Source: Litsea cubeba
Lineage: Eukaryota; Streptophyta; Magnoliopsida; Laurales; Lauraceae
NCBI GenBank assembly: GCA_012931725.1
Contig: CM022948.1
Span: 94,337,769 to 94,401,768, forward strand
Direction: 5' to 3'
Length of the DNA stretch: 64,000 bases
Below the pieces are notes generated by a model that had not been told where the DNA came from, searched no databases, and saw only the letters and a program-made list of their open reading frames with translations. The position numbers and the translations under genes were made by a program. This document shows, in pieces, positions 20,892 through 33,900 of this stretch (within the stretch, counting starts at the first letter, position 1; each line of letters opens with the position of its first letter).

Positions 20892-23800
20892 ACTTTTTGC
20901 TTGTAGGTCGGATCTTGATACAGGGCAGGACATGTGGGGCAAGCTTAGCATGACCCAACATTCACTTTTAGAGATAAACTAGAGGTGGATGAAGAGACGA
21001 ATTTTCTAGTTTAGCAGTCCATTTTATGGGCCTAAACTTGGATCCCTTGAAATGCCCATTGAATATGACTTCGATATAATGCTTATCAACAAACCTACTT
21101 TCTCCCATCGGATCAGTGGGCCTCATGAACATGTCTTACGTACTTTATTTAGAAAGCTCAAGAACTTTCAGCTAGAGAGTAACGTGGCTCGTTTTTGCTT
21201 AAACTGCACCAAACAATGGACCTCTAATCAGCTGAATATCAGGCTGCTGTGCTTCTCGTCTGGTCATCAAACTTGAGGCAAGTCCTACATCGGAGTAAAA
21301 TTTGGGGAGGCCCTGTATACTTGGAGGGCATTAATTTTAAATGGCTTCGATTTTCAATAAGCGGGCCTCACTGTGGCAGCCTAAGAAGAATGGATAAAAT
21401 CTTAGGATAATCAGGTTCTCATCTACATCTCTATATTTTATATTTCACCTCTCAACTCTTTAATATTTCCTAAGAATTCAATTATATTCAAACAAATGGC
21501 CATTTAGTTTTTCCAATTTGTAAGGTGGGCCCCATCAGACTGATCCAACTGTTGAAATAATGCTCCCCACTTTGGATGTTCCATGTGTAGAAAAAACCTC
21601 ACCACTTCGGGGTCCTAATCTACCAATTTTAGGTATAGTCAAATCCATGAATTCTGTGAAGACTGTTGCAGAATTTTCTTGTTAATAGAGATGTTAGATG
21701 CGTCCAGAATTTGACCATGTGGCCTTATCACATCAGTGGTTTGGACAATAGAACCGTGGGGCCCACATTTATGGGATGTAAACTCTTGACAGGGAAGAAC
21801 TGAAAAACGAAATTGCCAGAAAAGGAATGAGCCGATTTGCGTTTACACAAGCTTGAACCCAAATAAACAAGGAATGGACCACACGGAGTGACCCAGACCT
21901 GACCCATATACATCTGTATGTTAGGAAGTGGACCCATGGATCTGACTAAAACCTAATCCGTCTCACATTCCTATACGAAAGGATATGGACCACAATTTGC
22001 AGCTGTTATTTTGGTTTCCTAGACGACCTTTCATTGGCCAGGCCCATTTATAATTTATTCCCCTGCTCTTCATCTGAAATTGTGGGTGCTAACTGGGAAG
22101 GGCTTAGCCCGATGTCAAATGGCCCAACCATATGTAGTGCTAGGGCAGTTAATGTGTCCTGATTAGGAACAGCTCGTGCTCAATCCATTTGTATCTGTGC
22201 CTAAAACTCAGGCCTAGCCCGACCATAGTAGTCTAAAAGTCAGGGTGAAGTGAGCTGTCTATCCTTGTACAGTACAGCCTGTTCAGTTATCAAGACTAAT
22301 TTTAAATCCAGATTCAGAAATTAGCCTAAGGGTCAGGCTTAGGCCCAGTCCATTTCCAAAATATGTAAATATGTATAGTCCAGGCCCAGCTGTTCAAATG
22401 TTAGACCAGAAAATTAGGTCCAGGTCCTGACCAGGAGCCTAAAATGCTTAAACACAGCCCAAATCCATTCCCTTGTCGGTCAGGATTGAACTGGCCTCAA
22501 GTTGGCTCTGCCCATTGGCAGCCTAATGATTATCACATATATCGTTTTTAAGAAACTATTGCCTAGGGAAAATGTTAGGATATTGGGACTTTGGGGTCTT
22601 GGGATAATATTGGGAAATGGAAAATAATTAAAAATTCAGAAAATTAAAATTAGTAAATATAAATACAGTTAAAACCTATTTTGTAGATTTTTTATTTTCC
22701 TATTTTATTTCGATGGGATAATTAAATGGGCGGCGTGCTCGGGCCTGACTTTTACTGCCAGTGTCAGGCTTGGGCAGGACCTGTGCCACTATTTATATAA
22801 CTTAGCCCGGCCCAGCCCATGAACACCCTACACACGGACACGGTCCACATCCAGCACAATTGGGGCCAGGCCAGCAACAGCAAGCCCTATTCTTCTTCCC
22901 TTTCATAAAAATATAGAAGTCCTAGGTAAAATCTCAGGGAAGTTTCATGAAAGTTTCGTGGAATTCTTTCTTTAAATTTTGTGTCTTGAAAGAGACATGA
23001 CAGCATTTTAATATCTGGGCCAACTACAATATATATATATATATGTATATAATAGGTGATTTGGTTTGGACATCCATATGAGATTAAAAACTTTAAACAA
23101 ATATAAACTTCCTTGGGTGGATAAGCTAGTAGCCTCCATTAACGTAAAAGACCTTTTGCCTCATTTTCTTCTCTTGTTCTAATTAAAGAGACATGGACCT
23201 GTGCCCACAAAAAGAGAGACATTGACATTGGGTGTGTAATAGGTTGACATTGGATGTGTAATAGGGGTATGAAATGGGCCCGAAAGTCATCCCGGGCCAC
23301 AAAATCCATGTCTAATACAGACCGCATTTCCCATTTCATACATCTGAGGTCACCTGTTTAGGGTACCGATGGACCTATACACTTGGGCCATCCATGCTAC
23401 ATTCAGTTCCTGTCCCATGTGTATTATTATTATTATTATCTTTTTCTCATGTATTCAAAGGCCCACTATGAATTTAGAGTATCGAAAGTCACAATGGCAT
23501 CACAAATTCACAGTTCCAATAACTTTAATGTGACATTTTCCACTTTTGATGCATTGCAAGAATTTTCCAAAGAAATCATATATAGTACCAGGCATAGAAA
23601 AACTTATGGGTTAGGTCCAAGTTTAAACTCGTCAGGTACGGATCCGATGTGAATCAAAGGGTCAAGATAGTTAGATCAAAATATAATGACGGTAATCCAA
23701 CTCCAGTTCAAATGTTGCAGCATCGATAAATGTTTATATTTTCATACAATATTTATATGCAACTCATACCATAATCATAAATTGACCCAACCAGTAAAGA

Positions 23801-24004
23801 TTGACAACCGGGCAGTGCCATGAGAAATTAAATGTGATTAGGTTTAGGTATAGTTTCTGTTGGAGCTACCTTTCCAATTCAAAAATTGTTCATGCTTCAT
23901 GGAAACAACGTATAGGAGATGTGAGACTTCCCAACACAACAAAGAGTTGTTCAATTAGTTGGCAACCTGGTCTGTCATGTGTCTACCTAAGGATTGATTG
24001 TGGG
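20892..24004. other. Intergenic; GC-richer repeat block 22140-22827
   Basis: No gene seen. The block 22140-22827 is dense in GGCCCAGCC, GGCCTAGCCC and similar words, and its right end reads CAGCCCATGAACACCCTA. That resembles one end of a plant hAT-like element (TAGGGTGTTCATGGGC in reverse). The left end may be TAGGGCAGTTAATG at about 22141, but no 8-bp duplication is present. A TA tract lies at 23027-23052 and a TTA microsatellite near 23423-23440. Confidence 0.3.
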
Positions 24005-24095
24005 GTTTACGTACCAATCTTCTCACTTTGTCGGCTCTCCTTTGCACTTGTGTGAGTCTTGGGTTCCAGCCCCCTTGGTTGGGGTAAATAATATG
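24005..24095 (+). mobile_element. SINE family B fragment
   Basis: TTGCACTTGTGTGAGTC followed by TTGGGTTCCAGCCCCCTTGG and TTGGGGTAAATA matches the body and 3' end of the copies at 5175-5355 and 50385-50590. Confidence 0.45.
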
Positions 24096-24419
24096 GGGAA
24101 AAATTTGCTAACAACAAAAGAAAATGAAAGCAGTAGACTTTATGGTAAGGCCCACCTCCACACATGTTAATCAAGGCGTTGGGATGGGATCGGAAGGTCA
24201 AATTGTGGATAAAAGGTGAGCTGAATAACATCAAAATCATATTTGGCAAATTAAACTATACATGAATCTATTTTATACATTGAGAAATATAGAGAAGAAT
24301 GTTAGTTGAATCATCATTTAAAGGCTCTGAGCTATTACCCGAGAAACGTTATTTAGTTTTTACTGTGATCTAAGTGCATAAGAAGTATGTACAAGAGAGT
24401 CAACCAAGAACACTAGGAG

Positions 24420-24620
24420 ACTGGATTTACGTTGTTTGGTTTTTGGCCTACGTCCACGGGAGAAGACGATGAGAGTTTTTCACTATGCAATTATAATACG
24501 GTTTTTCACAGGTCTGTAACTTGAAAGAGGCGTCTCATCCTCCCATAGCCACGGAAGATTGATCCCTAGGGTACAAGTTAAAATCAGTATTGTATGACCA
24601 ATCTAGACTAAAAAAATCCC
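24420..24620 (+). mobile_element. LTR-like fragment
   Basis: Reads GCCTACGTCCACGGGAGAAG then GAGAGTTTTTCACTATG. Wording of this kind is common in plant copia-type LTRs and their derivatives. Ends, target duplication and strand are not certain. It abuts the 3' end of the RTE LINE relic. Confidence 0.3.
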
Positions 24621-24624
24621 GTTA

Positions 24625-25160
24625 TTGTCGTCGTCAATATCATTAAAGCTTTGTTCCAACTATGTTAATTTTCTTTCTCATTTTCGATTTGTTTAGAGCC
24701 AATCCTTGCCTAGATTGCTTCTTTTTATATCTATTCTTACTACTTACATCCATGTCACTGTACCCATTTTCTTGGTGGCCATCAACCTATACTGAGAATT
24801 ATTTTCTCAACCATGCCATCGTGAGCGAACATGTCTAAACTATAATCAAATAATCTTTATTTTTTTAGTTTATCATCTATCGATGCTTCCCCTAAGTGCT
24901 CTTGAATGCATAAATTACTAAATTTCATTTTTGTCTAGTTTTATCACATATTTATGTTCACATCTCGGCTACACTCATTTTGCATATACGCTGCTTCTTA
25001 ATTGACCAGTATCTCACTCCATAGGTCATAGTTAGTCTCATTGTTGTCCTATAAATTTTTTTCTTTCAATCTTACCGATATGCTTTGATTATAAAGTACT
25101 ATAGAAGAAGATCTCCGCTTCTACTATCCCACTCTTGTCCAGATTTTGACATCTTCCCAT
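24625..25160 (-). pseudogene. RTE-type LINE relic, reverse transcriptase C-terminal part
   Basis: On the minus strand, despite stops and frameshifts, translation gives MTYGVRYWSIKKQRICKMSV then AEM at 25033-24961. This corresponds to the conserved RTE-clade segment in which a Tyr-Gly-x-x-(C/Y)-W motif precedes KKQ and the HKMSVAEM-like block. Upstream pieces (ISVRLKEK, about 25070) and downstream pieces (DDKL-like; then LALNKSKMRKKI at about 24690) follow the family order. The 3' end, TTAATGATATTGACGACGAC, looks like the short tandem tail of RTE elements. The copy is clearly dead: multiple stops, no N-terminal part. Confidence 0.7.
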
Positions 25161-25499
25161 ATTTTTCCATCCTAACTACAAGTACAATTAATTTCTTTGA
25201 TGGGTTGAGTACTGTTATATGAGCGCCATGGAAAATGACACTAGAGTAAGAACCAAAAAGGCCTTATGTGGCTAGCAACATATAAGAATAAGGAATCTAG
25301 TACGTCAAATAAAATGAAGAGTGAAAAAATTGTTGACTTGTATGGCTAAATAGAAGCCGGTGGTAATGAGTGCATAGGCTAATAGTCTCGGTTGACCGTG
25401 CTCCTGCATTGCCCTTGGTCTATTGGGATCAAGAGTTGGTCTGCTTTTGGTGTACCAGGATTTTGGAGTTGATATTATAAATAGAGGGTAAAAGCCTTT

Positions 25500-25672
25500 G
25501 TGATGTAATTAGATCCCGATAAGTAAATGAGTTTGGGTCCTATTCCACCTTGGTTCCAACCCGTGGACTTGGACCACCCAACATATTACCTCAATTTTTA
25601 AAAATCTATCCTAAAAACTAAGTTTTTTCTCTCCGTATCATTATCTACCAAGAGCCGAACCGACCCATTTAC
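25500..25672. mobile_element. Internal fragment of the TAGGGNTGTAAA hAT-type family
   Basis: Aligns in order with the interior of 41010-41432: GATAAGTAAATGAG, TTGGTTCCAACCCGTGGACT, a CATATTACCTCAATTTTTAA block, TCCGTATCATTATCTACC, and the terminal ACCGACCCATTTAC. The left end is missing and the right terminal repeat is decayed. Confidence 0.5.
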
Positions 25673-27240
25673 CATAGTGATTAAGATAGGCTATGTTTTT
25701 TATTTTTGTTGATGTTAACAAATGTTATTTTCTACTAGTCACATCAATGTTTTAAAGATCTTACTAGTAAAGTGCATGAGTTTGTCAAATCTATTAATAT
25801 TTCAAAAGAATAAAACTAAAGGGATATAGAGCCAATTGTCTTAGTAAAGATATAACTAAATTAATTATTTATAAAATATTAATTTTATTGGTCATTGTCA
25901 GCCATAAGATACAAAAAGTCCAATGACCTTTTTGAATGCTCCTCCACTTTTTGCATATCCAACCCGCACGAGTTCGAGTAGGTCACTCATGACATGACAT
26001 GGATAATATCAGCTGTCACTTTTTGACCATAGTTTTTCATTGGGGGAAGCACTTTTTTTTTTTCAGGTTCAAAAGTGACGAGGATTTCCTTTTTCCTATT
26101 CTGCCAGGCGATTGGCCAACAAAAACCCATGACATTATAGTGGGGTCCATTAGTCTTACCAAATCTAGAGACGAATCTAGAATTAATCTAGTAAATAATA
26201 GCCCAGTTAGACATTCAATCACGCAAACTGAATCTAGAATTAATAAAAAAATTGAGATTTTCTTCCACATATGCATAACTACAATTGGAAGGCTAATAAT
26301 ATTTTATGAGGCTACCTTTTTAGTGAATTTAGAATTAATAAAAAATGAGATTCTTTTCCACACCTGCATGACTACAATTGGAAGGCTAATAATATTTTAT
26401 GAGCCTACTCATTTTTTTTATAAATTCAAGTCACGAATTCATATAGAGTTGCAAAGTAAAGTTGGACGTATTTATTCCTCTTAATCTTCTTTTCTTCATT
26501 TTACTCGGATGTCCCAAGGAATATTGATATTGAGTCACTTTCTGTAGAGATTTTTGAGGAAAAGTACAAACACATTACTAGTCATCTCTCATTAGGGCTG
26601 TCATATTTATTTTTTTCATAATCTACAGTGTAGGAACTGGGTGATTCTACAATTACCATTCCTCTCTCTTCATTATTAATAAGTCAGGCAGTGAATGAGA
26701 CATGCCTATTAGCCTACTGCCTGCAAACACTACTGATCAGCAACTGAAGCGCATCTCTGGTCTCTCTCTTTCTACAGAAGGGGTCTAGTTCCTATCTATT
26801 ATATAGTTGGCTTGGGCTTCCTATGATCCTATCTCTCTTTTTAGGCAAAAGACTCTAGTGAGATATTAACTGATTCACTCTTTGACAGGAAGGAACAGAC
26901 CTCTGGATGAATGGCTAGTCCTTGTACATAACTAGAGAAATTTTTTGTAATGGCGACCATGATGATCGAATCACGAACACAAACAGTATTGAAGCCTAAC
27001 TGTCTTCTATGTAAAAAGAGAGCTTATTAAATTAGATATTTGATTGACTGGAGAAGAACCAATCAAGTCAGTCAATTTATCCACCACTGATTGTCGAATC
27101 TTATGGGTCCCAGTCTCCCCTGTGTGAGATAGGCATAGATCGAGTACTTAGTGAGTCTGAATAAAATTTGGGTATGAATTTATGTCCACAGTCGTTGGAC
27201 CGAAGGACCCAAATGGCCGTTGCTATGCTCATAGACTGCA
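25673..27240. other. Intergenic with a 93-bp tandem duplication
   Basis: No gene recognised. The 161-codon plus-strand frame at 25999-26484 is open only because it spans a tandem duplication with a 93-bp period (listed separately). A TAGGGCTGT motif near 26595 matches a hAT end, but no partner end is visible. Confidence 0.35.
26240..26420. repeat. Tandem duplication, 93-bp unit
   Basis: ACTACAATTGGAAGGCTAAT occurs at 26278 and 26371, each copy preceded by GAGATT.TCTTCCACA-like sequence and followed by AATATTTTATGAG. The 93-bp period is a multiple of three, so the overlapping open frame stays open through both copies (ITTIGRLIIFYE repeated as MTTIGRLIIFYE). Confidence 0.8.
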
Positions 27241-27256
27241 TACATAGATATACTTT

Positions 27257-27355
27257 ATAGGGAAGTATTCAAGTGCGTACATCCCTCACTATTTTTGTAC
27301 TTGGCATGTCCCTCATAGAAAATGATAAAGGATGGATGCACTTAATATTTTCCTA
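27257..27355. mobile_element. Small MITE, about 100 bp, relative of 20231-20643
   Basis: GGAAGTATTCAAGTGCGTAC then ATCCCTCAC at 27261-27289 is mirrored at 27324-27352 by the inverted GGATGGATGCACTTAATATT then TTCC. The terminal words (TATTCAAGTGC, CATCCCTCAC) match those of 20231-20643. The interior is only about 35 bp. Confidence 0.6.
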
Positions 27356-27359
27356 CTTT

Positions 27360-28870
27360 GTAAATATATGTTTGGGTACAATTCATGTCCTGGGTCCAAC
27401 TACATTATCCAGAGGGCTCTCTGTTAATGATTGATTGGTGTAACTCATTTCTATTGTGAGCGTTGGCCGACATGTAGTCCATTTGGGTTAACGCGGATCT
27501 ACAGTGAATAAAAACTTTTCTTTACAATGTTACCGAAAGAGACTGTAATAATCTTAACGCGTGAAATGTTTCTTAAACTCATAAATCCTACTGTAACGAT
27601 GAAATCTTATCCAAACAAGACATCCTCATCAGATAAAAGTCAAATTACTCCAACCTAAGTCCTTCATTCACTGAATGATATCATCCTTCTTGTTGAATTT
27701 TTGTACCAATCTTGACAAATGAAAGGATTTCACAGCCCTTGGCAGTCATATTGTCGGTTAAGTATCCTCATCAGATAAAGTAAAATCTTGCAGGATGGGT
27801 ATGCTTTTACTGTGGTGGAAACTCTGGAGTCTGGAGACATTATCAAAATTAAGATTTTGGATGAGGTTTCTATTCCAGTATGATTCAATCTCGCTATTTT
27901 GAACATAAACTAGATAAATCACAATCACTAAATATAGTGAAAATCTGTGATTTTATTAATAAAATCTTAATCTACTGGATGCGTTGGCACTAGACTCAAG
28001 GGTCAAGATCGAAAATCAAGGGTCTTCACATTCCTATTACTATCCCAAGAGGACACAAGAGAAGACTTTCAGTAAAGCACATAGAACCCCACAATTTAAT
28101 CCTCAAGTACTCCTACTAAGGGACTTGAGGAAGGAAATAATAATAATAATAATAGGTAGAAATACTCAAAAAGAAAGAAGAAAAATGAGATGGAAGGAGA
28201 GAGAATTTCTTTCTCTTAGAGCTCCCTAATGAGGGAGGATAGACACCTTATTTATAACTTTTGGGTTCTTAATTCTCATAACTCTTTTGATCGTTTTTGG
28301 GTGTTTATGGAATCTGATTACTAGGTTTGTAGCACCTGCGTCGAGCATTGAGAACTATTGCGCATCGTCAACATGTGGAGGCCTGTTAGATTTCCAATAT
28401 AATACACTGTTGGAAAAATCTTGAAGTGAAGATTTTAGTGGTACAATATCTATTCCAGATTTAAGTCATTTGTATGGAAAAGTGAGATAGGATAAAAACC
28501 ATGGTTTTTTTTTTTTTTTTTATAATTTTGACCTTCTCAGCTTTTAGACGCCATATCTTTATATCTTTATGCATGATTTTTATTGCCATGGTATCATTTG
28601 AAAATTTTTTTTTGTTTTTTAGAGGATGAAATTTTCTATAATTTTGTCCCATTTTAAGTTTTATTCATAGGTCAAATTTTACTTTAATTAAACAATACAC
28701 TTCATATGGTCTAAAAAAATATTATGGCTACAACTATCCAACCAGCATACCTAACTCTAACCAACCCGACTAACTTAGTTAATTGCACTATAACTTACAA
28801 ACACAATCCAAATTATGTTAACAATAAATAGGTTGTCTTTAAGTTGAGCTTATACCTGTTAGCAATATTT
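27360..28870. other. Intergenic, AT-rich
   Basis: No gene seen. An AAT microsatellite lies at 28135-28155 and a 20-base T-run at about 28503-28521. Confidence 0.4.
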
Positions 28871-28882
28871 CTCAACTAGACC

Positions 28883-29265
28883 TAGGGTTGCAACTGGGTC
28901 GAATTCTTAAGGTGTAGAGGGTCTTCATTTCTTCTGCTATAAGACATAGATCTTCATTTTCCATTTAAGAGAGATGCTCATGGGAATGTGGATTGAAAGA
29001 AGAAAGGGTCGAATAAAAGCCTTGGTTTTCTAAACCCCTTTCTTTGGACAAAATGATGAAACTGCACTTGTGTTTTTAAACCACATCTGTATTCGGGCCC
29101 TTTGGTCAGACTTTTGTATGGACTTGGACTTGAACCCGAAACGAAGTCCAGATTTATATTCTGAATCTAATTATTTATCGGAACCAAAATTACATCTCAG
29201 TCCACCTAGTTTTCGAGTTGAATAAGTCGAAGAATCAAAAAAACGGATACCTGTTTGTAACCCTA
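28883..29265. mobile_element. hAT-type non-autonomous element, 383 bp, older
   Basis: Left end TAGGGTTGCAACTGGGTC; right end reverse-complemented TAGGGTTACAAACAGG. The flanks are ACTAGACC (28875-28882) and ATTAGATC (29266-29273), agreeing at six of eight positions, consistent with a decayed 8-bp target duplication. No coding frame inside. Confidence 0.6.
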
Positions 29266-29273
29266 ATTAGATC

Positions 29274-31450
29274 CATCATAAACACAGCTTAATCTAACTT
29301 TATTGGTTTTTTTTAATAAGGTCTTAAATCATTTGTCACGTCAGTGTTACCAGAATCGTTCTTGTCGCAAACAAATAAGGTAAGATAAACTTGTGAATCT
29401 ACTCAAACACAAATATCATGTATATGGTAGGCCCAATGGTCTCATGATATGCAACCAAAGTTTGTGGGTTAAACTGTTAACATAAAAAAATAAAAAAAAC
29501 CCTCTTTATTTGTCATTGTCAATCATATGCTTTTGTCTATATCTACTTTTGTCAATAAATTTAAAATAAATAAATTAAATAATTCTTACTGTATAATAAA
29601 TAATATTTAAATTATTTAATTTAAATAGATAACTAATCTTCAAACTCCAACCATCTTTATCTATTTTTTATTTTGACTTTATGAATGTCATGATACCATA
29701 ATAGGTCGCTTTCTATAGAACTATCTATTTAGCTTTTTGTTTGTTTTGAAGCTTTAAATATCTGAGATGCCAAATGGACAAATACAACTTTTACACTTAA
29801 AGACAAATAGCCTACTGAGTGAAATGACACATTATAAAGGTTTTAAATGTTTAAAAGTATATCCATTGTTGACCTCATTATACATTTCTAGCCTATATAT
29901 AAAAAGGAAAAATCTTCAACTGAATATACTTCATGGGTAACCTTTTAATGGGAAGTCTGCCAGCTGTAGTCTCACCATGATTCACGTCCTCTGTGCAGAC
30001 GACAAATAGGTGCCCTTTGACTTTTACAAATTTGCTGGAGAAATGAAATATTTAATATTTTGATTGGTACCAACGTTGTTAAGTGTCTCCGAGTGAATTT
30101 ATGATCTTTCAAATTCTACAATCTAGAACTTTGGACCCTCTAGGAATCCCATGTATCTTCCATGTCATTTCTAAATTTATATGGAGGTCTGGGAGAATTT
30201 ATGGAGCCCAGTACTATGTATGCGGATTGCAATAAAAAACAAAAAAAGGTTATGGATTTCTTGTTGGCATGTCATTTTCAACAGTGTGAGTGTGTGACCA
30301 ACCCCAGTTTTTTTGTGACCAACCCCTCACATAATTTGGACCATGTCCAACTTGAAACAAGCGTGTTTTCTCAAACGACTTGACTCAAGACTAACCCAAC
30401 CGAGTCAAGTCAGTTTTAACTGTGATTGGATGAAGAAACTTCTAGGTTCTGGGCCTGACAGTGTGGGTCCACCAACAGACCACAAGTCCTAAAAAGACCC
30501 ATCTTTTTCTAATACTGGACAATCTCAAAATATCTAGCTATGTATGTATCGTCTATCTGAAGGCAAGAATGTACGACAACTTCTGATCTTTCATCTTTTT
30601 TTTTTTTTTTTTTTTGTTGTTGTTGTAGAAACTGATCTTTCATCTTTTAGTGGAAAAGAATGATAAAATGGCAATCAGATCCTCCATCTGATCTGTTTCT
30701 ACTTATATCTGATTATGGGCCCTCTTTTGTAATTTAAATGACTCGGATTAATCCTCTCTCCATGTTATGGGATTGGACCAATTGAAGGATTAAAAATGTG
30801 TACAATGCATTATTTATATGTCATTCATTTCCTTTCTTTTTAATTTTTTTTAATGAATTTATGCAGAATTAGTATGAGAGAATTGGAGTAGACTTGACCG
30901 ATAGATGAATAGTATGTGGTGAGCATTAATATAGCTGGTTTAGATTACATAGGCAAGCTCAAAAATTAATCCACACTCTTAGGGCATTTTGATTTGCATT
31001 AGCTTACGTAAAAATCAAATATATAAAAATTCATGATCAAATGAGCTCGACCAAAGGATTATTAATAGAGAGGTGAGCTATGAGTGATATGAGATGAGGG
31101 CTAAAGGAAAAGAAAGTAACAATGTAGATGGCACATTGACTTTTCTATGATTTGAATCATTTAAGTAATAGCCGGGCATTGATTTTCCATCTTTCGAATC
31201 TCCATTAAAGAGGAGGTCATTTGACTGTCATGACTTTTGTATATTCACCTTATTTGGTATTTATTTCCAATCACTTATGACATGAATTCCTATGTATTTT
31301 ATACAAACAAACATGCCATCTATATAATATTATTTTAAAATGTGATTTTAGAACTACAATAAAAAACTAAAGCGATTTTATATTAGCTAATATATTGGCG
31401 TACAATGGTATATTAGCGTTTTAAATAATACAATAGAATAAAAAGATAGA
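29274..31450. other. Intergenic, AT-rich
   Basis: No gene seen. A long T-run lies at 30598-30615 followed by GTTGTTGTTG. No element ends recognised. Confidence 0.4.
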
Positions 31451-31456
31451 TAATAT

Positions 31457-31539
31457 ATGGTCCAATTGAGGTGATTGTCCAGTCAATACCTCACAGTAAT
31501 CTATATATCATGAATGGACAATCACCTCAATTGGACCAT
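31457..31539. repeat. Perfect 25-bp inverted repeat, hairpin
   Basis: The left arm ATGGTCCAATTGAGGTGATT continues GTCCA (31457-31481). The right arm (31515-31539) is its exact inverted complement, with a 33-nt loop. Perfect arms imply recent formation. Length, arm identity and loop size fall in the range of plant small-RNA precursor hairpins. The right arm runs into a short open frame ending LEGHPILCSDLVKPDPED near 31702, whose meaning is unclear. Confidence 0.88.
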
Positions 31540-33900
31540 TGTCTATGGTTGGATTGAATCAAGAGGAAATGTTCAACTCCTAGAGCCATCAAACTTGAGG
31601 GCATGCATGAAATCAATGAATAGAATGATTAGATGGGGATCATCTTTGGAAGGCCATCCTATCCTCTGCTCTGATTTAGTGAAGCCAGACCCAGAAGATT
31701 AGCCAAAAGAACCATTGGGCCCAGTCTAGCCCATGGGCAAACCACCCAGGCCAGTCAGCCAAGCGAGGCCCAGAACAGGCCCACGGGCCTGTCCTAGTCC
31801 ACAGAGGACCCACACGGACCTGTGGGACCCGCGTTCCCACAATTGAGCAAGACGCCTCTTTTTATTTTCTAATTTCTTTTTAACTTAATGTTATTTTTAG
31901 GACAACAAACACCCATATATCCTTTTCTTCTTAATTTCTTTTTTATTCCTTTTCATTTTTCCTTTTTGATTGGAAAGAAAAGTTTGAATGCAATTCTTTG
32001 ATAATTTGCAACATAGAAGGGCTGTTAAAAAATGAAGTGACCATTTTTGTAGCCAACACCATGGCTGTGTTATGCTATCTACATTTTCCTTAATGTGTAC
32101 TTTTACCTTTCTAACAATGAACCAAAAAAAAAAAGAGAAGAAGGCAAGAATTTCTGGGTGGACCCAGAAACTCTCCTGTAATACACTAATACCTTGCCAT
32201 CACATCAGTGCAACAAGATAAAACTAGTAGCACCGAACAAAATATACTTGATACAAAGCATATATGATTATGAAATCTCACCATTACACTGACAATAGGA
32301 CTTTGCCGACTACTACAGAAAATGTAACGTATCGTACACAGCCATTATGTGAATGGCGTGTTTGAAAACCACACTTCAACAACCGGCCCTCCCATTGGAC
32401 AATGAAGGACCAAAACAGATGAAATAGTAGGAACCTTTCCAGAATTCGTACATTAGGCATAAATCCAGCCAAACGAGGGTTGAATGGGTGTGCCTTTCTT
32501 CTCCACTCGTCTCCATTCCTTTTTTCTAACATGCATGAAAAACATAAACAAATAAAAGGGAAAGAAAAGAGGCCTTGGTTCTGATAGAAAGAGAGAACAA
32601 CTAGTGGGTGGACATGATTCAAGTTTGGTACAACTTTCTGAATCTTTTCAGTGAAGGTGTTACTGGTCCCCCTCACTTTCTCTTAAGCTCGGTTGACAGT
32701 GGTGTGTACCCAATGTAATTTATGGTTTGTATGAGGTTGTGGATAAGGCCCACCTAGGATAGGTTGTTTTCCAATATTTCTTTACTTTAGATCATGTTCT
32801 GAAATTGGTTGTTGTCACATCTTTTTAGATCTGAACCATTCCCATCTTCCTTTTTTTTTTTTTTAATCATTTAAAGTGGTTATATTGATTGTTATAATCT
32901 AGTAATTACAAGATTAGTGTGAATGTTATTGTGCAGGATTTAGAATGATACCTCATGGTCGGATCATTGATTTGGACGATGGTGATTCAACTATCATCTT
33001 CATTGTCGTTGTCGAATGTTGTTGAATTCTTATCACATGTATCTATCACTATGATCTGACTATTCAAGGGGGTCAATCTAGTAGATAAGATAATGGAGAT
33101 GCCACATCTCAAGATGTAGCACGATTGGATTCTTCTAACCCCCAAAAGTTTTTCCCAAGGAGGGGAGGGGAAGTTAAAAATTAGAAATAATCTACATTTT
33201 TATGCCTTGCTAGGCTAACTAGCATGATTTCGAAACATAATTTTGGGAATTTGTATTAGCCAAAGCTCATACATCAGTATTGCTCTAATATATACAAGTT
33301 TGTTTCATTCTTTCTAATAAAAATATATAAATTATAAATCTTTATTTTTTAATTGATTTAAGAGTCTTTCAGATATAAATAAAATAACAAGATAGAATAT
33401 GCATATGGTGAAAATAAAGTTTAAATACATTAAGGGCGCGCCTGTATACATATGTGGAAAATTAGTTCCACAGACTTCTTTTTCTTCTGCGGATAAAAAA
33501 AAAAAAAATACTTTTCGCAAAATCGTGAAACTTTTAGCTTAGTTTTGCACTTTTCCCCATGGATAATTGGTTACGCAAAATGTGAAAAATCTTCATTGCC
33601 GAAAACAGCCGGATCTCCCCTGCCTTAATATATAATTATTGGGTTTTACTCCCATGATGTTTGGAGCTAGCCCAAAATGCACTTGTTGGGGCATCTTTTA
33701 AAAGGGTTCAACCCATTAATTACACTAATGAGTGGGCTTGCTTGGCAAGTAAGTTATCCATGAAAGGAAGTGAAAAGACAATTAGATAGAAAAATGAGCT
33801 TTGGGAAAGAAAAGGAGATTTTGGTCCTCTTTCTCATGCTAGGGTTAAAAGAGGTGAACAAGCTCAAGCTTGAAGTTTGAGTGAAGATGTAATCCACTTA
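31540..33900. other. Intergenic, no convincing gene
   Basis: The plus-strand frame to 31702 (RWGSSLEGHPILCSDLVK near its end) and a 130-codon minus-strand frame at 32284-32676 show no domain I recognise. Sequence at 31690-31840 is rich in GGCCCA-type words. Confidence 0.3.

Noticed and set aside
22140..22827. GC-rich block as a complete hAT element
   Set aside because: The right end looks hAT-like, but the flanks (TGTAGTGC and CACACGGA) show no 8-bp duplication, so boundaries are unsupported.
25999..26484. 161-codon plus-strand frame
   Set aside because: Held open by a 93-bp tandem duplication whose period is a multiple of three; no known domain.
32284..32676. 130-codon minus-strand frame
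   Set aside because: No domain or family motif recognised and no neighbouring exon-like frames.
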